From Pilatotrama ljubarskyi (taxonomy: Eukaryota > Basidiomycota > Agaricomycetes > Polyporales > Polyporaceae), in contig MU277731.1 in assembly GCA_022385805.1 (NCBI GenBank), forward strand, positions 64,464 to 128,463: DNA of 64,000 nucleotides, written 5' to 3'. The notes below the pieces were generated by a model, which was given only the letters and a program-made list of their open reading frames with translations, had not been told where the DNA came from and ran no database searches. Below, piece by piece: positions 51,502-61,216 of the stretch (positions within the stretch are counted from its first letter, which is position 1; every line of letters starts with the position of its first letter). Both the position numbers and the translations under genes were made by a program.

Positions 51502-53090
51502 GGCGCCAGTTCGTCAAACTCGTGAAGTCGAAGGTGAGCAAGGTGGACTTGTCTATCGCCAGCCTACTCCAGTTGCAACTGCCTCGCTATAATCCCAGAA
51601 TAGTCCAAGGCGAGACGTAGAACAGCGAGAGATGAGCGGGAAACAGAGAGATCGCAACAGGGACTGCAAGCTCGAGAGTGAAGAGAAACCGTGAACGGGA
51701 CGGCGGCGCTGCGTACAGGCACGTAGGCGCCCGTCGGCAAACTTTCCTTCTGCGATGAGAGCGGTTACGTAAGCAGCGCTCGACCGAGTCTCTCAGTTCA
51801 CTGGCAGCTGCAGGTGGCAGGCTCTTGCTCGTTCTCAAGCACCATGGTGCCAGTAGCAGTCTCAAGCCCACATCTGCTTGTCTCGAGCTGGTCTGGCAAC
51901 TCCTTTTTCTGGCGAGTATCGTTAACTAATCGCATATGCAGGGTCTTTTGGTAGCATACATAGTAGACAGCGACAGTCATGATCCAGTGCGACGCTGCGA
52001 CCTCAGGAGTGACCACAATTGACCTGCTTAGTGGTAAGGGCCCAACATCTCACCACGACACTCATGGACTAAGCAGCATGTAGCTCCCCTCGGTGGCTTA
52101 TAAGCAGTGATGTATAGTCTCATGACGGATTTCCTGTGGACGACTGTCCGAAGCGATACTCATCACCCCGTGAGGCCTGAGGCCTGAGTACTAGGTACTC
52201 AGGAGCTAGGAAAAGATACATAGAGTGAGCTTTGGCAACACCTTGAGTTTCCTAGTCTTCCTTAGTCTGATCAGCTTAGGTTGTTGCCGCTTCGCATGGT
52301 CGAGCAAGACCCGCCGTACTCAGCTTTACTGTGGATTTGCACCGGCATACTGACCGCCGGTAGCTCGGTATCTTCTCTGTGGCCAATGGCGCCATGTACC
52401 AGCCGCCAGCGTGCAGTGCGATCGGTGATCGTGGCTCAGTCGCAGCGGCAGACCGCGGATCGCGCGAAATGCCTGAATTGCGCGCGGCTGCTCTCCCACA
52501 GCTTCCTGCACGGAAAAGGAGGGCCGGGCAATTTTCCAGTCAAGCATGTCTATCCAAGGCAGTTCGCAGACAGAACCTCCGCAGCGCGGAGATACTGGGC
52601 TTCGGGCGCGCGGAGGCGAGCATATGCTCGCCTACCCATATGTGGCGATGTATGTTCGGAGCGCCCTTCTCTGAGCTGGTCTTGTGATTTCCTCTCACCC
52701 GCGGAGGGACTTCCATGGTGATGCATCCTCGCGACAACTTCTTCTACCTATTCTTATTGGCCAGGGCGTCTTTATCGTCCCCTTTCGCCGACGTCAGCTG
52801 CAGCGAGCTGGGATCGCGCCCCATGAGCGTCCGGCTCCGAATCTCGCACAGCTCCTCCGACGCGCCAGATGACATGGACGGAAGCCAATCAACCTGATGT
52901 GCGCCCTGCGGGTATGTGATTTACCATATTCTGTCGTTCACCAGAGAAACTGGAAGACCCCGTCCATATCAGCGTCATGGTCTTGGGGGTATAAAGCCTG
53001 TCGGGGCTTTGTCGCCTCCAACCACATCAGTCGCCTCCTCCAGCCTTCTGTACGCTCAGGCCCCACTCTCCATCCACAAGCTCTCTAGAC
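51502..53090. other. Divergent intergenic region, 1.6 kb
   Basis: MTR4 (-) and alpha-amylase (+) diverge from here. Frames at 52281-52721 show no domain. The amylase TATA box lies near the right end. Confidence 0.55.
52990..52995 (+). promoter_or_regulatory. TATA box of the alpha-amylase gene
   Basis: TATAAA lies 95 bases before the ATG, in a GGGGGTATAAAGCC context. Confidence 0.5.
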
Positions 53091-55632
53091 ATGGCCAAGT
53101 GGTTCAGGCTCGCTGCGCTCGCCGCGGTTAGCGTTCTGTACGCCGTTGCTGAAGCTCGTCCCGCCACTTTTGACGCCGCGGACGCGCGCTCGGTCCAGCC
53201 GAGAGCACCGTCTGGCAGCAAGGACGTCATCATCCAGATGTTCGAATGGACATGGGACAGTGTCGCCGCCGAGTGCACCAACTTTATCGGTCCCGCCGGA
53301 TACGGCTTTGTGCAAGGCAAGTGCGAGACATGTCTCACCCCGTCCTCGCACGCTTCCTGACACGGGCTTCATGCCGACCGCAGTGAGTCCGCCACAGGAG
53401 CACATTCAGGGCGACCAGTGGTGGACCGACTACCAGCCGGTCTCGTACATACTCACATCGAAGCGAGGCGACCGCACCGCGTTCGCGAACATGATATCTA
53501 CCTGCCACGCTGCCGGCGTCGGCGTCATCGTGGGTGAGCTTCCCCGACAATGTTCTCCACCGCGTGGCAGCACCTTATGAACCTATGGGGCTATGTCCTA
53601 GATACGATCTTCAACCACATGTCCGGCGTAGACTCGGGTACTGGCGTGGCCGGCTCGTCATTCACTCACTACAATTATCCCGGCATCTACCAGAACCAGG
53701 ACTTCCACCACTGCGGTCTGGAGCCTGGTGATGATATCGTCAACTATGACAACGCCGTCGAAGTGCAGACTTGCGAACTGGAAAACCTCGCCGAGTAAGC
53801 GTTTCTGGCGGTGCAAGTCGACCATACGGTCCTGATGTTATGCGTATTCAGCCTCGCAACCGATACCGAATATGTCAGAGGACGGCTTGCGCAATACGCC
53901 AACGATCTGCTCTCTTTAGGCGCCGACGGTTTGCGTTTGGACGCTGCTAAACGTAGGGCCTCTCGCAGACTCTGCGCGCTGAGGCTAACGTGCTATCTCA
54001 CAGACATTCCTACCGGTGACATTGCGAACATATTGTCGCGTCTCAACCGGTCCGTCTACATCACCCAGGAGGTTATCTATGGGGACGGTGAGCCCATCAC
54101 GCCGAACCAATACACCGGCAACGGTCAGTTATTGCGTCTCAGCAGTATCTCCGACTAGAGGCTGACTGTGACCCTGTCACACAGGCGACGTCCAGGAGTG
54201 CGTACGATTCCGAAGCCTTATAATTCCATCGCTCATACTCGTGTAGGTTCCGCTACACCACTGCACTGAAAAATGCATTCCTGGGAGGAGGCATCTCCAG
54301 CCTTCAGAGCTTCGACAACTTAGGTGGGTAGGCTAGTACCCCTTCTGAAAAACACGCCTTAGTAGAAAAACGCAGGCTGGGTGCCCGGCACGGGTGCCAA
54401 CGTCTTCGTTACCAACCATGATACGGAGCGGGTAAGTGGCTGGGATTTCGAACGCGTCTGTTTCGAGCGGCTGACGGGACCTCCCCTCGTATCAGAACGG
54501 CAACTCGCTCAACAATAACTCCCCTTCCAACACCTACGTCACCGCCATGATCTTCTCCCTCGCGCATCCCTACGGCACGCCGACCATCCTGTCCAGCTAC
54601 AGCGGCTTCACCAACACTGATGCGGGCGCACCCAATGGCGGGACTGGTACCTGCTCTGGCAGCGGAGGCGCAAACGGGTGGCTTTGCCAGCACCGCTGGA
54701 CTGCGGTGGCGGGGATGGTCGGGTTCAGGAACAACGTTGGGAGCGCGGCGCTGACCAACTGGCAGTCGCCGCAGTCTCAGCAGATTGCGTTCGGCCGCGG
54801 TAAGCTCCCGCCACTCCGTTCGCCGCGTCGCTTGAACTCAGACTTGGCTTCTAGGCGCGCTCGGTTTCGTCGCCATTAACAACGCCGACTCCGCATGGTC
54901 GACGACGTTCACAACGTCACTGCCGGACGGGTCTTACTGCGATGTCGTCAGTGGGACTTCATCCAACGGTGGCTGCACTGGTTCATCGTGAGTCGTACAA
55001 GTCCGGGTCTTACACAGCGCATGATTAAACCGGAGCACCGTAGGTTCAGCGTGTCCGGTGGCTCCTTGACCGCCACCGTTCCTGCGCGGAGCGCCATTGC
55101 CATCCACACCGGTGAGACTGGCTCCGGAAGCAACAGCGGCGGAGGGTCGGGCGGTTCCGGCACTGTGACCATCAACTTTGCCGAGACCGCCACGACGACA
55201 TTCGGCGAGGTACATGTTAAACCCACGGTAATGCAACGTACCACGGAGCGCTGACGCTGATCCACACACTGCAGAACATCTTTGTCGTCGGTAGTATCCC
55301 TCAGCTCGGGAGCTGGAACCCCGCCAACGCGGTGGGTGGTAGCCGCGTATGGATCTGACACTCGGCTGACGTAGCCCGTTGCAGATCGCTCTGTCCTCCG
55401 CATCCTACCCCACGTGGACCGTGTCTGTCAGCGTGCCTGCAGGTACGACGTTTGAGTACAAGTTCATCCGCAAGGAGACGGACGGAAGCGTGAGTTTTCG
55501 TGCCCAAGGTCTGCTGGTACACGTCATTGACCAGGTGGATGGCGCTCCCAGGTCGTTTGGGAGTCAGACCCTAACCGCTCTGACACCGCTCCGGCGTCGG
55601 GGACACAGACCATCACGACAAGCTGGCGGTAA
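53091..55632 (+). CDS. Secreted GH13 alpha-amylase with CBM20
   Basis: Fourteen exons give 593 residues: 53091-53316, 53384-53533, 53602-53794, 53852-53952, 54004-54123, 54185-54197, 54247-54323, 54376-54431, 54496-54799, 54855-54987, 55044-55209, 55275-55331, 55385-55489, 55552-55632. A signal peptide ([18 protein letters not shown]) precedes the catalytic barrel ([17 protein letters not shown]). Asp220 (GLRLDAAKH) is the nucleophile, Glu246 (QEVIYGDGE) the acid, and Asp309 (TNHDTER) the third carboxylate. A Gly/Ser linker leads to a starch-binding CBM20 ([28 protein letters not shown]). It cleaves alpha-1,4 bonds in starch or glycogen outside the cell. The first intron has a GC donor (CAAG|GCAAGT). 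Exon 6 has only 13 bases. Confidence 0.95.
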
Positions 55633-55879
55633 TGGCCAAGAGTATCCCTCTACTGTTGTGAGCTATCGAGATGTGGCGAGCTATCGGTTGCTGTATGTGT
55701 AGCTATCATCGTGTGCACAAACCCGAAAAGCCCCCGATATTAGGTTGTTCTGGATATATAGCGATACATAGTGGCACTGCGAGCCGTTCCGCGATCATAC
55801 AGCTTCCGAAGTCAATGAATATCCAAGGTTATCGTTGCGTACCATTTACATCGCGTCCCCGTGCAAGGCCGACAGGCCG

Positions 55880-57409
55880 TCACATGAACAAGAAGGAATC
55901 TGGGTCAACATATCGACGTGAGGTCTCCGAGCTGCAGTGTCGTTTCATTCCATCAATCCGCCGGTCCTCGCGACGCAAACCCGCCTCTGAGAAGCGGTAC
56001 GTCAGCGGCGGCTTTCGCACGGGGCTATCATCCTCGTCATAGTCTGGGACGGGGAGAGGTGGCGCGGACGGCCGTGAGCGGAAAATGGATTGCAACGCTT
56101 TCGGTGTCTTGGGTGCCTTCAGGCTCTTGAGGGACGCCTTTTTCTGGACAGCAGGAGGAATGTGCTCGACGGCAAGCTGCGGAACGTTCAGGGTCTGACG
56201 TCGTGAAGGTGTTGTGGGCGTTGGGAGACGGCTCGGGGCGGCAGCGGAACCCAAGCCAAGCGTCTTGGCTAGCTTTGGGTGTTTAACGATGTTAGAGGCT
56301 GCGACCTGATGTACCCGATAGGACGGGGCAGAGTTGTGGGTGCGATCGGAGGATTTTGACTTCGGCCGATGACCCACCGGTGCAACGTTCGAACCTAACG
56401 TCGCTCTACGTTGACGGTGCATCAGAGAGCTATGATCGTTATGACCGAACGGTGGCTCAGACTCGCATGCGTCGCCCGTATCAATCAAGGGAGGCGGCGT
56501 TAAGTACGTTTCCCGAGGTCTTGTGCTAGGCTCGACGGAGTCTTCAGGCTGGCCGAAGACGGTTTCCGCGTCCAGGAAGAGTCTCGTCCTGGGTCGGGGC
56601 ACCGGTAATTGTCGGACTTTCACAGCGATCGCCTCCAGCGCGTCCAGAGAAGCGATCATGTCGGCAGGAAGCCCATATTGCGCAAACATGGGAGCTTCAG
56701 CCACATCGCTTGTCCCGTTACTCATGGAGGGCGGAAGTTGGACAGAAGCAGCCATCGTGGCTGCGGAGGCTTCCCGCGGACTCGCACTTTCCATGAGAGA
56801 TTGGTACCAGCCAGGAGCCGTGTCCTCAAGAGCATGCAGGAGGACTGAAAGAGAACTGCTTCGAGACAGCGGAAGATCCAGGGCGAGACGCTGTACAGTT
56901 ACGCTACGGTTTGTCGAGCTGCTTCGGGTGGAGTCCAAGGAAGGCCTGGGCTCGCGAGGCTTGGGGTCTGCAGGAGGCTCATAAGACTTGGGTGGCCACG
57001 TAGACGCTTCGACATCGATGCCTTTGAGACCGAGGTATGAAGGGGTATCAGAGAGTAAGGAGCGTCCAGGTTTCAAAGAGTGTGGGTCTAGAAGGAATGT
57101 GGAGGACCCTTTGGAGAGCGGGGTGTAAGTTGGTTTGGCCTGCATAGATATGAAGGAGGGGGTCGCCAGCAGCAGAGAAGGAACATGATCTGTCGTTAGG
57201 TTGGTAGACGTCAAGGGATGCAACCAGAGCGCAGACCCGTTGCCAGCTTCGTCCCGCAGCGAGTTTCGTCCCAGATGCTTACGAAGTGCGTTCTTCCCGG
57301 AGCAGTCCAGATAAGAGCCACAAGAGCAGAAGGCGTCGGAGGTGCCAGTTCGCGGGCAATTTAGGCCCTCGCTGAATAGCGGCACGTCGTAGCTGGAGGC
57401 TGAGACCAT
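55880..57409 (-). CDS. Unknown intronless protein, 509 residues
   Basis: One uninterrupted frame runs from ATG 57409 to TGA 55880. Near the N-terminus is a Cys-containing stretch (NCPRTGTSDAFCSCGSYLDC). The body is Ser/Pro-rich, with ordered-looking pieces: SVTVQRLALDLPLSRSSSLS, and MFAQYGLPADMIASLDALEA, which could be helical. A basic, Lys-rich segment (KKASLKSLKAPKTPKALQ) precedes an acidic PDYDEDDSPV patch near the end. Being intronless is unusual among its neighbours. No family is recognised. The length and even composition argue for a real gene, but its function is unknown. It converges on the amylase gene with only 247 bases between stops. Confidence 0.65.
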   Translation of the reverse strand: MVSASSYDVPLFSEGLNCPRTGTSDAFCSCGSYLDCSGKNALRKHLGRNSLRDEAGNGSALWLHPLTSTNLTTDHVPSLLLATPSFISMQAKPTYTPLSKGSSTFLLDPHSLKPGRSLLSDTPSYLGLKGIDVEASTWPPKSYEPPADPKPREPRPSLDSTRSSSTNRSVTVQRLALDLPLSRSSSLSVLLHALEDTAPGWYQSLMESASPREASAATMAASVQLPPSMSNGTSDVAEAPMFAQYGLPADMIASLDALEAIAVKVRQLPVPRPRTRLFLDAETVFGQPEDSVEPSTRPRETYLTPPPLIDTGDACESEPPFGHNDHSSLMHRQRRATLGSNVAPVGHRPKSKSSDRTHNSAPSYRVHQVAASNIVKHPKLAKTLGLGSAAAPSRLPTPTTPSRRQTLNVPQLAVEHIPPAVQKKASLKSLKAPKTPKALQSIFRSRPSAPPLPVPDYDEDDSPVRKPPLTYRFSEAGLRREDRRIDGMKRHCSSETSRRYVDPDSFLFM

Positions 57410-58016
57410 TCCGAAGGGAGATGCAGGCCCGGCGCGTCTGAGAGGCTTCAGACACCTAGACCTCGGGTGCGGGTACGGACCGAAGTGGCTGACTGGAGCA
57501 GTTGACCCAAAGACGCTGGGGAGGCTGGGCTGAAGGCTACCTATTCGTCCTCTATGACCTTGTAGGCAGAGCTTTGAGGACCGATGGATTTGTGACGTTG
57601 CCAGCTAAGTGCAGCGAGTACTGTACTTGAGGTGCTGACCGTATCAGCCCAACACGCCGAGAGCTACCGGAGTGGTGGCGATTCCCCACGATCCCTGAGC
57701 ATAAACCTGCAAAACACGAGAGAGACACAAGTGCAAGAGCGTCCGCACGATCGGCAGGGGACACGGCGGGCGTGCGCAGCGGAAGACCAGCTGAAGTAGA
57801 GGATCGGGGTTAAGTTCATAGGCGCCCACGAGGAATCATGTTCAGGCTCTCAGGGTCTAAAGACCAGAATTCCATGATACAAAATGTCTTGCAGTGCGCT
57901 ACGCCCGCAGTCGTAGCGCATTCATATATATATATATATGAGGCTTTTGCCCTCTACGAACCGCACAGCTTGATTCGGTAAGTAACGTATGAAGGGCAAA
58001 CTTCTACGGATATCGT
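57410..58016. other. Intergenic, no gene seen
   Basis: This lies upstream of the intronless gene and downstream of the monooxygenase. It contains an (AT)8 microsatellite and no coding signal. Confidence 0.6.
57924..57939. repeat. (AT)8 microsatellite
   Basis: A pure AT dinucleotide run of 16 bases lies about 80 bases beyond the monooxygenase stop codon. Confidence 0.9.
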
Positions 58017-60250
58017 CTAGTAAGTACTACTTGTAATGCCATCGAAGATCCGCGATAAGTACGTGGGCAAACCCTCAGCGTCGTACACGAATGCACCGAT
58101 ATACGCGTCGGGTCGGACCGCAACAATTGTCAATTTGTCACCATGAACATGATATGCGCCGAAAGCGAAACCTCCCTTGTCATGGTACCTGGCGACCTTC
58201 CCCCGCGCCTTGGGGACGCCATGCTGAGCCAGAATGACTGCCTGGTACGTATCGTCCGGCAGCGCTCTAGTCGCCTCCAAGACCGCATTCACCTGGAATT
58301 CGGCCTCCTCCGTTTCCGGGGAGAACATGAGGATAGTATGCAGATTCGGCTTGTAGATGTCGTGGAGCGATGTCTCTTTCCCCGTCTCGTCAATCAATGC
58401 TGGCGCACCCGGAGCCCTGTCTCCAGCGTGTACCTCTTCGCCCGGATAGCCTACATACGCCCTGGCCTTCAAGGCAGCCTCATCGTCTCCGTTTCCCCGA
58501 GCGTCAATGACGATGGGGCTCCAGCGATAGTTGATGTCCAGCTGGTTGAGAGCCCTGTTCCGCCACCGGAGGAACCCGTCTTCGGTCTCCTTGCTATCAG
58601 TGCTCGCGACGACGTGTCCGTAGAGGCTTGTCGTGGTACGGAGCATAAGGGCAACAACTGGGAGTCGCTCTGCCTCGTAGCTCGCAAGCAGATGCGGCCG
58701 GGCGAGGCCTCTGTACACCAAAGCAATCTTCCAAGCGAGATTGAACTATGTGGGAGGGCCTTCGATTGAGTGACCTCTTGCGCAATTGCACCGGAAGAGA
58801 ACATACCGAGTCTTGGATACTGGTGTTTAAGCCCTGCCCTCCGGTAGGTGAATGAACGTGCGCAGCATCTGCATCAGATACGGTGAGCCCATCGACAACC
58901 CATGACCATACCTCGACGCGAAGCGCTACGCACCTCCCACCAGAAATGCCCGGCCAGAGTAGAATTTGTTCACCATACGCATCTTCGGTCTATAGGCGAC
59001 GAAAGTTCTCTAGATGGCTCTACTGGCATGAAGAGAGCACTCACTTCCACGGCCGGATCGAGGTGAAGTTGGTGAATTTCAGGTCGCGACGCCCAGTATT
59101 CTCATGGATGAAGTTGACAAACTTCTCCGTGTCCATCAACTCCACGATAGGGTCGAAGTTGACGCCTATGACTCCAACATTGAATGCACCTTTGCGGTGC
59201 GTGGGCCGCATAGACACCCTATATGAGGCCTGTCAGCTCAGGTCGCGCTCACCAGCTCACCAGATGGAAACTACATACGTGAACCTCCCAGGCTCGGACC
59301 ACACATGCCAAAACTACGTCCGCTGTGAGTTGCCCAGATGAGCAGCTCGTAATCACAATATGCTCACCTCGGAAGACAGCCCTTCTACGTCCACATCGGC
59401 CCAAACATGTCCATCAAGGTCTTTCGTCTCACCCTCAAACGTGGCATCGATTAACTTGCGACTTATACCTGCAAGAAGATTAGAACTATAGTAGGCTTCT
59501 TGCACGGAACACATTACTCGCCTTTCGCCCCATCGGCACCAACGAGATATGCAGCCCGGAGCTTCTCTATGGCTTCCTCCTGAGTGCCCTGTGTCTCTTC
59601 AGAGTCGCGGTGACCCCTTCCGGATCCTGCTCCATTGATACTAGCTCCGTCGCGAGTTCTGTGTGCACGCCGTACTTGGCGAGGTGGTTGCGAAAGATCC
59701 CTTCAAGGAGATATTGGGCGATGACGACCCCGGACTTGGTCGTCTGCATCAAGGAGCAGCACGATCAGTGCTAGATCGGAATGTATAGAAACGAATATGA
59801 AGGCTCACGAATGGTCTATCAGGCGTAGGCTCAACATTGGGAAGCATCTCCCATGTCTTCAAGGGTTCCGTTCCACCAGGTAGCTTGTATGCTCGCATTG
59901 GGACCAATGGAATCGCGAGGCGGCGGACGTCGTCCAAGAGGCCCAAGAAGTGATACACTTCAAGCGACCTCGGCTAGTAATTCTGCGTCAGGTCCACTGA
60001 ATCAGAGGCCAGAGTGCGGAGGATCGTACTTGCGCTCCAGTACCACGGGAAGCGCAGTGAAAATCTTGTAATTTCTCGATGATGCGAACGGGGATGCCGT
60101 TCTTCGCGAGGGAGAGGGCAGCTACAAGGCCTGCGGGCCCCCCACCAATCTACGAAGCATGACGAGGTCAGTTGGTGCACGCGACGTCAGCCCTGCACGT
60201 GTTTGACGCACGACGAGAACGGGGGGCGTAGCAGAGGCTGAGTTGGGCAT
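58017..60250 (-). pseudogene. FAD aromatic monooxygenase, apparent frameshift
   Basis: Ten exons can be joined: 60250-60212, 60149-60030, 59973-59809, 59743-59522, 59468-59368, 59313-59279, 59218-59045, 58989-58934, 58868-58807, 58745-58017. They would give about 567 residues. It resembles phenol 2-monooxygenase-type flavoproteins: dinucleotide-binding GGGPAGLVAALSLAKNG, a RGTGAQPRSLEVYHFLG segment, YLVGADGAKG, the second FAD motif FLVGDAAHVHSPTGGQGLN, and a C-terminal thioredoxin-like domain. Such enzymes hydroxylate aromatic rings with NAD(P)H and oxygen. Within exon 4 the frame breaks near 59590-59600. Before it the reading is GVTATLKRH, after it a different frame gives TQEEAIEKLRAAYLV, as if one base were missing. 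Either the gene is inactivated or the assembly has an error. The fourth intron has a GC donor. Confidence 0.75.
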
Positions 60251-61216
60251 TGGGTTCAGCCTAGGAAGCGTGTACCAAGATCATGCAATGGAGAGTGGAG
60301 AGCCTAAGGAGACTTGAACAGTGGGAGGGATGGCGCTCTCGGATCGGATGCTGGTGTAGATGTTGTCGTCTTCTATATATGCGCACTAAATCATCTGGTA
60401 TCCACTGACCGTCCGTGAGTGGATCACCGATGGAGGGTCTGTACACCGGTCAGCACCAGAGCCGCGCTTGGAGCGAGTACGCATGTGTACGCGGCGTTCG
60501 ACGGGCTCGTTTTCGAGGCTTCCTTGGTGCGATCCCGTCGGACGCGCATCCTCGGGTTATGCGACATGGCCGAGTGATCACAACATACAACGGATGGCAG
60601 GAAGTACTTAGTAGTGTCCAGGGAATCGGATGGTCTATTCTAGCACAGCAGGCTTCAGTAGCTACGAAGACGACTCAATTTCTGAGGTACGTACTTACAC
60701 CGTCAAGGATGCACTAGCCTCTCGGACCGAGCTCGGATGCGGGCCTTCAGCAATCAGAATGTGTTGTAAGACAGTCAGCCGCAGCAGTCACAACATACAC
60801 GAAGCACTGTGATTTCGGAGGCCCCCCGTCCGGATGCAGGCCATACATCGTGGGTACGGATCGTTACTCAGTCTCTTGACTGTTGCTGATAGAAGTGCTG
60901 AGGCCTGAGGGCCTACCATGACTGTAAAGCTATTCATAGAGGCCGCCTGCATTGATGTGACGTACGACATCGGCCTCGGCGGACGATGGACAGAAAGGGA
61001 TGAACCCAGGGCCGCCAATGGAGCGGGCGCCGACGCATCTTCGGTGCAGGATGACCCTGCTCAGGCCGACGATAGTTGAGTGATGCGTGAATAAATACTA
61101 GCTAAATCTCGTGAATAGGTATTATGTAGCGTGTTATACATGTACTGGAGGGGAGCCTTGGAGGATATGCAAAGGACGAGGAAAGCACGGAGAGAGCGTA
61201 CGATGGGACTTGTCGC
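60251..61216. other. Intergenic, no gene seen
   Basis: This is the promoter side of the monooxygenase and the 3' side of OGDH E1 (both minus). The frames are short and unlike proteins. Confidence 0.6.
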
